DNA of 64,000 nucleotides from Lantana camara (lineage: Eukaryota; Streptophyta; Magnoliopsida; Lamiales; Verbenaceae): the NCBI GenBank assembly GCA_037501455.1, contig CM074857.1:102271501-102335500 (forward strand), written 5' to 3'. The notes below the pieces were generated by a model. That model searched no databases. It saw nothing but the letters and a program-made list of their open reading frames with translations, and was not told where the DNA came from. The position numbers were made by a program, and so were the translations under genes. Shown piece after piece: positions 46,376 through 57,000 of this stretch; position 1 is the first letter of the stretch, and each line of letters begins with the position of its first letter.

Positions 46376-49300
46376 ACTGGTATCAGAGCCGTGCTCTAGA
46401 TATATTATATATACATGAATTGATATGATGCATGCGATGCATAATTTTAAATCTGCTACTATGCACGTAAATTCTTTCAAAGAAGACTGGTTTTTAAGTG
46501 GGACCGTTGTGACCCCTCCAGTGTTTCCTGAGAATTTACGTGGAATGGTATTTCTTTGGGAAACAATTTAATTGTTTTTCCTGAAAAATTACCGAATCGG
46601 TAAACATGATTTAAATTATGTGATAGTTTATTTATAGCATGTTTACTTTATGTCATTTATTTTAAGCATGATAATTATGTGATAATTATATACAAGCATG
46701 CTTAATTGTTTTATTTTATGACATGATCATGATAATATGAGATATTATGTTATTTACAATTATGCATATTTTATTTGATGTGATTAAATAAATAGTGTTT
46801 AATAGAGGTTGAACGCGATGCATGATTGGACTAATATTTTTCGGCCTAATTAATAAGTAGTTAATAAATTGCCTTAAAATATTATTGGGATTTTAAATAT
46901 GATTTAGTAATCCTAGTGGGAGTGTATTAATAAGATTAATCACTTCCAACAATAAGACGCCAAAAGTGATTATATGATAATCAAAAGATAATCCACATTC
47001 TCTAAAAAATTCAAGTGGGAGCGAGATGAAAAGAGTTGGATTCTCACGGCCTCCATTACTTGTCTATAGTATAGTGAATATATACTACTCCCTTCGGTGG
47101 GTATATATTTGCGGTATACAAAATTAGAATTCTACGGATAGAATAAAATACGGGAAAAGTTAGCTCGACCACGCCTCCGTGGAGTGTCTTGACCTACTCG
47201 TACGGACTTCAAGGTAATGGTACACACTTGACTAAGTAATGTATTAACCTCCCTTCGGAGCTATGTTACATTCACTTAGAGGACAAGAGTTGACGTGGTG
47301 GATTAACATTGTTTGGTAAGAGTTACCTAGATGACATGTTAATAAAGAATAGTTCCTGCTTTTCTAAGCGGTTTTCGACCTCGCCTCTGGGGATTCAACT
47401 GCGGTTAGTTAAGTCACCATTGCGTAAATCAAAATGTTTACATGGATTTCATTTATTGGTCAGACGCAGAAGAAAGTGGAATACATAATCTTAACTTGCA
47501 CTTTATTTATTTATTTCAGTTTAACAATTACGATCTCTCTTAGCCCACTTCAAGCTGTATGTCTATAAGGAAATAGCCTAGTAAGGGTTCAACTATGCTG
47601 ACTAGGAAATGAATCTTGACATCGTGTTGAGACACGAAAGTTTACGTACTCACTGAACCTTATCCAAAAAATTGAAAAACTACAGCCAATTAGGATAAGA
47701 AAGACATTTATGCTTAATAGATCAAGTGTAATGATCTGGGTAGCTAGTCTTATGTCCTGACATCTGTCTTAAAAGTTCTTGAGCGTCAAATACATGAGAT
47801 GTTTACTCATAAGAACATGTTTTGAAGATATAATCGTACGAAGGTACGAGCCAATAAGAAGTTTTTTAGTTATAAAGATGTTTGACGGATCACTGATTTG
47901 TTATGAACATGATAGCTAATCTGAAAGAGAATGAAAGCTCTTGTGCTTAGAGAGATAATCTTAACAGATAGGATACAATCCTATACTCTCTGCCTAAGTC
48001 GTTTGAACGTTCAAGATTAATTTTAAATAAATTTTTTAAACCAAACCTGAACCAATGAACGACCTCAATATGGCAGAAAGTGTGATAGACTAAGGGAAAA
48101 ATTCTCTTAAATCAGACATCATTATCCACGGCCTCAAAAACCAGTAAGTGGAAGAAAGAAAAAGGAAAAGTTCCCAACTGAAGGCTCAGAAACAGAAAGT
48201 CAAAATCGACAATGGAAAAGTGTTTCTATTTCGGTGGTAACGGGTATTGGAAAGGAAATTGTCCAAAATACTTAGTTTGTCTGTTTGCTATGCCGTTTAG
48301 GTAAGATATGAAGATATATCACTCATTGAAAGTATGTTTAGTTGGAAATTCACCAGACCCCTGATGTGTGGATTTGAGCTTAACTATTCATATTTGCAAT
48401 TCTTTGCGAAGATTCAATCTAACCAGGAAGTTTGAAAAACGGCTAACACACAACTACTGCTCGGGGATAATACAAGTGTATTGTAATAGCAGTAAGGACT
48501 ATAAAGTCGTATTTTGGCAATAGAGTTTTAATATTTTACGTGCCATATATACAGAAATTTGATTTCTGTGAGTTATTTGATAATTAATGGTTTAACAGTT
48601 TATTTTGAATAAAGGTTTACCATTAAACAAAATAAAAGATTTATTTGCTCTGGTACAGAAAAAGATGGTCTTTTATATCCTAATTAAATCCTAATTTCAA
48701 GATTAACACTGAATGGCTTGACTTACCATCCAAGAGGAAAAACTTCTACATGGCACCTAACTATTAGTCAATTGAATCTGAATAGGATCCAAAGACTAAT
48801 TGTTGAGTCCTATTGACTTGAAAATAGTATCAATCTGCGAATCCTATTTAGAAAGTTAAAATGACCAAGAAGCCTTTGTAAGACAAAAAGGTATTTAAGC
48901 CATGAAGTTGTTTGTGTCAGTTCATACGGATATGTGATCCCATGAATGTTCAAGCAAGATGAAGTTTTGGATATTTCAACATTCGTCTGGATGGTTACTC
49001 TAGATACAATTACGTTTATTTGATGAGACTTAAGTCTGTATTTTGAAGAGTTCAAAGAATATAAGACTAAAGTCAAATAGTCAAATTAAAAAACATATCA
49101 AGGCACTTCGATTAGATCGAAGTAGTATCTATGTTCAGAGTTAAATAGAATTTCTCAAATGAGATTAGATTTCAACTATCTGTATGAGATACGTCTTAGC
49201 AAGGATGTATTGCAGAAAGGAGAAATAGAACTCTGATAATAATGGTAATATTCATGAAGAGTCATGCTACCCTACGAAGTTCGTTTTGGGGTCTTATGCT

Positions 49301-51216
49301 CAAAACGACAATGCACATTAAACCTAGTTCTATCTAAGTCAGTTCCTAAAACACTGATGGATCTGTAGCTAGGGTGAAAACACTGTATCTCTTATCTTCG
49401 GATTTGAGGTAGCCTGGTCCATGTGTTAAGGATGGATCCTGACGAGTTAGAATAAAGAACAAAGGTTTACTTGTTCTAAGGTTGTCCTAGAAGAACAAGA
49501 GGAGGTATATTTTGTAATTTGAAAAATCACAAAAGATGTTTGTGAATATTTCAAAGATGATTACATAAATAACCACAAAGGGTGGAAGCAAAATAGTGTT
49601 AAAAGAAAATAACAGTATTTGATACTAATTTCATAAAATCGTAATAACTGAAAATGTATTAAATACATGTGATGTACCAAATACAACATGTGATGTAGAA
49701 ATATGTACACGAGAACATCATTGTAGTGGGAGGATTGTCAGGACACCTGACAAGATACCTAAGATTAACCCAAGTGGTTGAATCTAACGTACCTGATCCT
49801 GTCAACTGTAATGAAGCTGTGGATGATATAGACACTGACCGTTTGGTCAAAAGCCATTGAATCATAGTTAGAATCTTAGTATTCTAACAAAGTCTTGAAC
49901 TTGTGGAGGCGCCTGAAGGCATTAAACCCATTAGATGCAATTGGGTTTTACAAGAAAATAAAAGGAGAAATAGACGAAAAAGTAGAGACTCTAGAGCAAA
50001 GCTTATGGCAAAGGGTTACCCAAAAAGAAGAAATCATTTATGAGATCTTCTCGCCTATAGCTGGGCTTAAGTCCATAAGAACTCTCATCTCCATTGTTTC
50101 TCATTTTGATTATGAGATTTGACAAATGGATGTAAAGACTATGTTCTTGAACGGACACCTTCAAGAAGAAAAACATGGCATAACCTAAAGGCTTCACAGC
50201 TAGAAATCAGGTGCATATAGTATGCAAATTTAATAGATCATTTTGTGATCTTAAGCAAGCGTCTGAATAATGAAACATCATAATTAAAGAGGCAATTTAA
50301 ATTCTTTCGATTTGTGCAATTGCCCAATGAATCATGAGTGTACAAAATAACATCATGATAATGTTGTAACATTTTCATTTTGTATATAAACAATATTCTG
50401 CTCATGGGGAATGATGCAAGAATTTTGTCAGTGGTCAAGATTCGGATGTCAAATCCGTTTGACAAGTAAAGACCTTAGTGAGACCAATAATATTCCAAGG
50501 ATCATACTTTTATCGTGATCATGAGAATAAAAAGATTAGTTTATTACAAGAAGCATATATAGATAAGATGCTGGTAAGGTATAATATGACAAATTCCAAG
50601 AAAGGTTCATTACCTTTTAGATATGGAGTTTATCTATCTCGGGATCAGTGTTTGAGACAACTGAAGAGATAGAAGACATGATTAGAGTTCCGCAGCGGAA
50701 GCTTTATGTATGTCATATTATGTACAAGGCCAGATGTCTATTATGAATTAGGTCTAAGTCAGCAGATATTAGTCAAACCCTAGAATCTGACACTGGGTAG
50801 TAGTAAAAGCGTATATTGGAGTACTTGAGAAGAACTTAATATTATATGCTAGTCTACCATAGTGATGAGCTCATTTTAATAGAGTAACACAGATTCAGAT
50901 TTACGATCTGATTTGTATCCTAGATGTTTGACATCAGAATATGTGTTTATTCTAGAAAGAGCAACCGTTGATTGGGAAATGTTAAGCAGACTTGTATTGC
51001 TTACACCGCCATAGAAGTTAAATACATGGTAGCTTGAGAAGCAGCCAGTTAGATGTATTGGATTCATGATTTCCTAGTTGTTGGCTCAGGGAAACATCTA
51101 ATAGATTCCTTCACTCAAGTATTGACTCAAAAGAGTGCAAAACGAGATTTGACACTCATATGAAAGGAATAAGACTTAGATGTGTGGCCAAATTGAATTT
51201 AGGGCAAGTGGGAGAT
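46376..51216 (+). pseudogene. decayed gag-pol of Copia-1
   Basis: Fragments in order: a zinc-knuckle remnant at about 48205-48280 (KCFYFGGNGYWKGNCPKYL in pieces), integrase traces around 48880-49130, a reverse-transcriptase block near 49895-50190 (VETLEQSL, FSPIAGLKSIRTLISI, DVKTMFLNGHL) and a later RT part at 50478-50672 (EAYIDKMLVRYNMTNSKKG). Many stops and frameshifts interrupt it. A stop at 50181-50183 within the M-A-stop-P-K-G-F block is also present at the same place in Copia-2. Confidence 0.8.
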
Positions 51217-52001
51217 TGCTGGGAATAGTGTCCTGAAAATTCAATTTGTTGAAATTAATTAAATTGAATTTACAGCGAGTTGTGAGTATTTCACATTTTG
51301 ATAATTAATGGCGTGTGGTGGTATTCTTATATGAAATGTGTTTCATAGGAAAAGAGTTTGAATATCGAAATCACGTGTCATTAAAGTTCTAGTCGGTAAG
51401 ATAAGAATATGTTCTTATCAAGACTACAACGTGGTTATATAAGATGATTAGTCTTTCGTCATAGGGAATGGTGATTCCGGTTATAACACATTGATGATTT
51501 TCAATAGGATTGGAAACATCGAACTGGACCACTGAGATTATTCATTTTATGTTGCTATCTAAAATGAATAAAATCTCAGAAAGCATTGTACTCTTAATCC
51601 TGATAATATTTCGGCTTCAGACATGTAGTGTTAGTCACTGTAATATACTCGAAGTGAGGTCTCGGTAACTGGTGGCCAAAATACTTTGTACGTTTGGTGA
51701 CAACATGAAATGTGCTAAAGAGTTATATTAATCGAGAAATCTGTGGCTTTGCTGGAGGTTAAAAGATATCCCTGAAATAGATTTACAAAAGTTCGAATTA
51801 AGACTTTGGCCAAAGCACTTCGCATGATACGTCACTGAAGTATGATGAATGTGTTTCAGAATTTGAATTTAAGGCGAATCAATAAATTTCACCGGAGGAG
51901 TGAATTGCGAAATTATTCTAGATCGAGAAATTCGTGAATAATTTAATTAATTTTAGAGTGCAACAATATTTATTTAGTGGAATTAAATATTGTTAAACGG
52001 T
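51217..52001 (+). repeat. Copia-1 3' LTR, first 785 bp
   Basis: It starts TGCTGGGAATAGTG and follows the Copia-1 5' LTR with scattered substitutions and small deletions. It stops at GTTAAACGGT where the CACTA terminus begins; the rest lies beyond the window or is lost. Confidence 0.85.
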
Positions 52002-52195
52002 CACTACAAGAAATTCGCCGAAATCCGACGGAAAATTCCGAGGGAAACAGGCCGTCGGAATTCCCGAGGGAATTCCGACGGGATTCCGACGGAATTTGTT
52101 TTTTTTTTTTTTAAAAATAAAAATTAAATAAATCTGACGGAAATTCCGCCGGAATTCCATCGGATTTTTTTAAAAATAAAATTTAAAAATAATAT

Positions 52196-52650
52196 TAAAT
52201 AATTCCGACGGAATTCCGATGGGATTCCCGTCGGTTTTTTTAAATATAAACTATAAAAATAGAAATTAAATAATTCCGACGGGCATTCCGTCGGAATTCA
52301 GTCGGATTTTTTAAAAATAAAAATTAAAAATAATATTAAATAATTCCGACGGAACTTTCCGTCGGAATTCCGTCGGATTTTTTAAAAATAAAAATTAAAA
52401 ATAATATTAAATAATTCCGACGGAACTTTCCGTCGGATTTTTTAAAAATAAAAATTAAAAATAATATTAAATAATTCCGACGGAACTTTCCGTCGGAATT
52501 CCCTTGGATTTTTTAAAAATAAAAATTAAAAATAATATTAAATAATTCCGACGGAATTTTCCGTCGAAATTCCATCGGATTTTTTAAAAATAAAAATTAA
52601 AAATAATATTAAATAATTCCGACGGGATTTCCGTCGGAATTCCGTCGGTT
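52196..52650 (+). repeat. 71-bp tandem repeat in the CACTA subterminal region
   Basis: TAATTCCGACGG recurs at about 52200, 52271, 52341, 52412, 52472, 52543 and 52614, that is every 71 bp with one 60-bp step. Each unit couples a CCGACGG/CCGTCGG palindrome to an AT-rich spacer TTTTTTAAAAATAAAAATTA. Confidence 0.88.
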
Positions 52651-52804
52651 TTGTCTATGCTTAAATTGAATTCTTATGACGTATTATAATATTTGTAGTT
52701 ATAATTAATATTTTCTTAGAACTCAATTTTAAATATAGTCTACAAAATTTATGATTTTATTATTTCAAATGATATATAAATATTTGTATCAAACTAAACC
52801 AATG

Positions 52805-52893
52805 AATTGATCTAGCTCAACTGGTTTACCTTGGTTTCCATAAGGTCTTCCTACCACAATGTCGGGTGTTCGAATCCCCAGGGGCTCATTAAG
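52805..52893 (+). other. tRNA-like segment with pol III A and B boxes
   Basis: TAGCTCAACTGG (52813-52824) fits the A-box consensus and GTTCGAATCC (52868-52877) the B box, followed by CCAGGGGCTC. The 43-base gap between boxes suits a tRNA with a long variable arm or a SINE head. I could not fold a full cloverleaf, so a tRNA-derived relic is more likely than a working tRNA gene. Confidence 0.45.
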
Positions 52894-53165
52894 TTTTTAT
52901 TTTTCCAGTAAATTCCGACGGAATTCCGAGGGAAATTCTGTCCGAAATAATTAATTAAAATTTTTTTTTCCAGTAAATTCCGACGGAATTCCGAGGGAAA
53001 TTCCGTCGGAAATAATTAATTAAAATTTTTTTTTTAAAGCAAATTCCGACGGAATTTCCCTCGGAATTCCGTCGGAATTTTTTAAATTTAATTTTTTTTT
53101 TATGATTTTTGTCCCTCGGAATTCCGTCGGTTTTCCGTCGGTTTTGAATTCCGAGGGAGGGTTTT

Positions 53166-53973
53166 TGATGGGGTCAAAATACGATCGTCCCACGTAAGAC
53201 ATGTGGCATCACCGAGATGATGACATCTGTCTCCCCGAGGCTGCACCCATCAATGCACGAGCGCTAAGCTCAACAAGCGCAATCCTTCTTCAGGAGTTAA
53301 GCCCAACGAGCTCTGTCACTCCCACGAGCGTCCTACATACTAAAGGATTGGCACGCCCACGTGCCAAGGGAGCCCTCTTCGAGCGTCACACTCCCTCAGA
53401 GTGGCCTCCCCTTTGGCTCGTCACTTGAACTGGGGCCTTCATTCCCCCCAGCGGATATCTTGGCTTCCAATACTCCAGGTTGTCACGAGCGCGCTCTTAA
53501 GCCCTCGTTACCAACCACCTAAATGGCTCTCTGACACATCGTACATGCCCGCGCACCTGCCACTATTGCCAGCACCAACTTTTAGCCGCTTTTGCGGAAG
53601 ATTCCTCCTAGGTTTCTCTCTAATGGCGCCACGTGTTAGGGCAACATTCGGCCAGGACCACTTGAGGCAAATGACCAAAGGGCCCTTAACCCTCAACTAT
53701 AAATAGCTAAAGTCATCTTCTACACTGGTAAGCATTCTCCATCACTGAAACTGTGACTGAACTTACATTTCTTCATACCTTGAACTGACTTGAGCGTCGG
53801 AGAGCCAAACTGGGTATCAACCCCAGTTCCCCCAGCTTGGCCTTCTGACTTTTCTTGTGCTTGTCCCAACAGGTAGAACCCCTTTCTCATTTCCGGCGAA
53901 TCTCCGGTGGTTTCCTCCACAATTACAAATCGTAAAGTGATCGGATTCGGACCTTCACATTCTGAACCCATCA
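53166..53973 (+). repeat. 5' LTR of the Tat element
   Basis: 808 bp with inverted ends TGATGGG and CCCATCA. A TATA box CTATAAATA lies at 53697-53705, which would place the transcription start near 53730. The same ends occur in the left Tat copy. Confidence 0.88.
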
Positions 53974-53977
53974 TTTT

Positions 53978-53995
53978 TGGCGCCGTCTGTGGGAA
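53978..53995 (+). promoter_or_regulatory. primer-binding site of the Tat element
   Basis: TGGCGCCGTCTGTGGGAA, four bases after the LTR end and identical in the left Tat copy. It starts with the TGG expected opposite a tRNA CCA end; which tRNA is used I did not settle. Confidence 0.7.
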
Positions 53996-54063
53996 ACCGT
54001 TCCTCTATCCCTTTCTTCCTTTTTGTTGGTAGAAAAGCAAGCACATTCTTACCTTTAACAGTC

Positions 54064-57000
54064 ATGGTTGCTACAAGATCTGGAGCTGTGGGAGGAGGAG
54101 ATAATGCCTCCCAGGATGCCAATATCATTATTCCCTCCACCGCTACTGGTGGAGCCCCGCCTCTTTCCGTCGCCGCTGGTGGAGCACCTCCCGCCGCAGG
54201 AGTGACCCCGCAGGCAGAGTCTTCAATACCTCCACCTACACCACCGGCACTGCCCATCCCCGCCGCCGCTGGAGGAGTCTCTCTCTCTGCTCCTCCGCAG
54301 CCTGCTCAGAACCCCTGGGTCCATCCCCAGATGAATCTCGGAGTACAGGGTTATATGATGCCTCCACCCGGATATACCCTCACTCCGGCCGTTATGATGC
54401 CGCCGGTCCAGCCGTATCATGCTGGTCAGCTCCAGCTCCCGGTGGTGGTCCCCAGGGAGATTGAAGGAGTGGAGTTACCTCCACTGACCACCCAACAGTT
54501 GAGGGCTCTCTATGCCCAGTGTGAGGTTCAGGCGGCTCAGGGGGCATGGGAAAGGTTCCATTCCATGTACTTTCCCTCTGGGCAGGCCACTCAAGTTGCA
54601 GCCCCTTTGGGCGGACAACAAAACTTTCCCCTCAGAGAAGCCCAGGCTGTCCTGAGGGCACAACCACCACCACCACCAGCCAGAGAAGTGCCCCAGCAGG
54701 AGGGCAACGAGCGTCCCTCCGTAGGCAGGAATAAAGAGCCCACAGAGCGGGTGAATGAGAATGAAGGGGACTCTCATGCCTCTAGGAGGGGGTCACGAGC
54801 CCCCAGACAAGGGGACAGACACGGAGACGTAAATCCTGACATCCTCGCGGCTGTGCAAGACCAGCTGCAGGGTCTAAAGGATATTGTGGGACAGCTCTCA
54901 CGAGGGCGTTCAACTCAGATCTCCCATAGTCGGGATGAACGGGTTGACGCCAGAAGCACCCGTACCAAGGACCCTCCACCAAAGGTCCCCCACCGCAAGG
55001 AGCCGGAGGAAAATTTTGGCACGTATGAGTACCACCCATTGGCGAGGGGTTCACCCCTCGTGGAAGAAGTTCTGATGGCCCAAGCAGGCATGGCCAAAAT
55101 CCCTACTTCCATCAACCGTTACGACGGGACAACTGATCCAGCTGAACACTTGGATCATTTTTTGCATCTTATGCACCTTTACGAGCATTCCAGCAACTAT
55201 TGGGCGAAAGTCTTCGTCACTTCCTTGGTAGGAATGGCTCAAGAGTGGTACAAACGACTGCCGCCGCGCTCGATTCACTCATATGAAGAGCTGGCTCATG
55301 CTTTCCTCAACCACTTCAATTCTTTGAAAGCGCCAGTCACCGCACCTACTGCCCTGTACAACGTGGTGCAAGGCAAGAGCGAATCTCTGCGCTCGTTCTT
55401 TGCCCGCTTCAACAAGGAGATCCTACAGGTGGAGAGGCCTTCTATGGATTTCTTGATCCCAGTGCTCTTTCAGGCTGTGGATCACAAGCAATATGTGAGC
55501 AAGAAATTTACCGATGCCATTGTGGAAAGGAGGCCAGGGACCCTCATGGCCTTGAGAGAGGTTGCCGAGCCGTTCTTCGCGCTCGAAGACATGTATGGGA
55601 TGAATGGTCCCCGGCATCACAGTCCGGCCAGGAACGAGCAACCCCATCACGAGCGGGGACGGGACGTGGCCATCAAGAAGGAGCGCCCTCAAGAGCGCAG
55701 AAGGTCGCCACCACCCCCTCGTCGATTCGAGCGAATCCCGTTCACCAGGCCGAATTCAGAAGTCTACAACCTCTCCGATAAAAAGCTCTTTAAAAGACCT
55801 ATCAAGATGAGGGAAACGGACTCGCTCAGGCGCTCGAACAAATACTGCGCATTCCACAAACAGAGGGGGCACGACACGGATGAGTGCCGGCAGTTGGAAG
55901 CTGAGATTCAGAGGCTCGTTGCAGGGGGCCACTTGAAGGAATTCGTCCGGGTGCTCGAGCGTTACGATGAACGCTGTAACGAGCGCGCTGGAGGAAGGAG
56001 GAGGAGTCCGTCCCGGTCAAAGAGCCCAAGGGGTAGGGGACCCCCTGAAAGCAGCAGCCGCCGGGGCAATAAAGGAAAAGCCCCTGAGCAAGAAAACGAA
56101 CCCTTCGCAGTCATAAATATGATTGCAGGAGGCTCATCAGGGGGGGATTCAAACGCCTCCCGACGGAGGTACGTCCGGAGCTACAACCAACGCCCAGCAG
56201 TGCCTAAACCTATCTATGCCATCCAGAGTCCAAGCACTCAACGGTCAAGAGAGAATGATGTAATAGGCTTTGATGATAGGGATTTAGAGCACATTGTAAC
56301 ACCCCGTGGGGAGAGTATAACCTCTGATTGCCCCATGGTGGTTAGTGTAGATGTTCATAATCATGTTGTAAAAAGGGTGTTGGTGGATAGTGGAAGCTCC
56401 GTTAATGTTTTGCCTTATTCTACGTTTTTAAAGATGAAGGCTGACCTTCCGCTCGAACCTCTCAAAACGGCCCTCATCGGCTTTGGAGGCTCGGAAGTTG
56501 TCCCGCGAGGGCAAATTCGCTTAGCTACTTCATTCGGCCGAGCCCCTCAGCGCAAAACACTCTTGGTAACATACGCGGTGGTGGAGATTGACATCCCTTA
56601 TAACATCATAATTGGGCGGCCGGCCCTCGTGGACTTCAAAGCTATCATCTCCACCTACCACCAGAAGATTAAATTTCCTACCTCCGAGGGTGTGGGAGAA
56701 GTACTGTGCAATGTGCAAGAGGCTTGGGAATGTTACATGTTGTCCCTTAGAAAGCCTAAAACGGAGAAAACCTTCCAAATTGGTTCCACCAAAAAGTCAG
56801 TGGACTTCCCCAACCTAGATGAGGACAGCTCAGCACGGAAAAGGGCGAAATTGAACAAGAAGAAGAACAAAAAGAAGAGGGGAGACAACGTGGAGAATCC
56901 CCTCGAAAGTGCACCACCAGGAACCGTTGGGGGATCGTCCTCAGAAGGAGACGAGCCGGGAGAGGGTGAACCAGCACCCGGTGACCGTTTGATAGGAAAG

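Larger units (their letters stand above)
34854..52001 (+). mobile_element. Copia-1, decayed Ty1/copia element split by Copia-2 and CACTA
   Basis: The 5' LTR begins TGTTGGGAATAG at 34854, is cut at 36353 by Copia-2, and resumes at 45673 to end CACCCAGCA at 46375. Two bases on, the primer site TGGTATCAGAGC starts at 46378. The interior runs to a purine tract AGTGGGAGAT before 51217, where the 3' LTR starts TGCTGGGAATAG. That LTR is cut at 52001 by the CACTA element. Over the first 170 bp the two LTR starts show about ten differences, so it is clearly older than Copia-2. No reading frame of useful length survives. Confidence 0.88.
52002..53165 (+). mobile_element. 5' part of a CACTA (EnSpm/CMC) transposon
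   Basis: It begins with the canonical terminus CACTACAAGAAATTCGCCG right after GGT, the likely 3-bp target copy. Dense subterminal repeats of the palindromic motif CCGACGGAATTCCGTCGG follow, as in CACTA elements where the transposase binds. No transposase gene is seen before the Tat element starts at 53166, so the other end is outside the window. Confidence 0.9.

Noticed and set aside
52196..52650. CRISPR-like regular array
   Set aside because: The 71-bp period has no unique spacers, the units are palindromic and AT-rich, and the setting is a plant CACTA transposon terminus.
53201..53706. ORFs within the Tat 5' LTR
   Set aside because: They fall entirely within the LTR upstream of its TATA box or across it, and have no similarity to gag.
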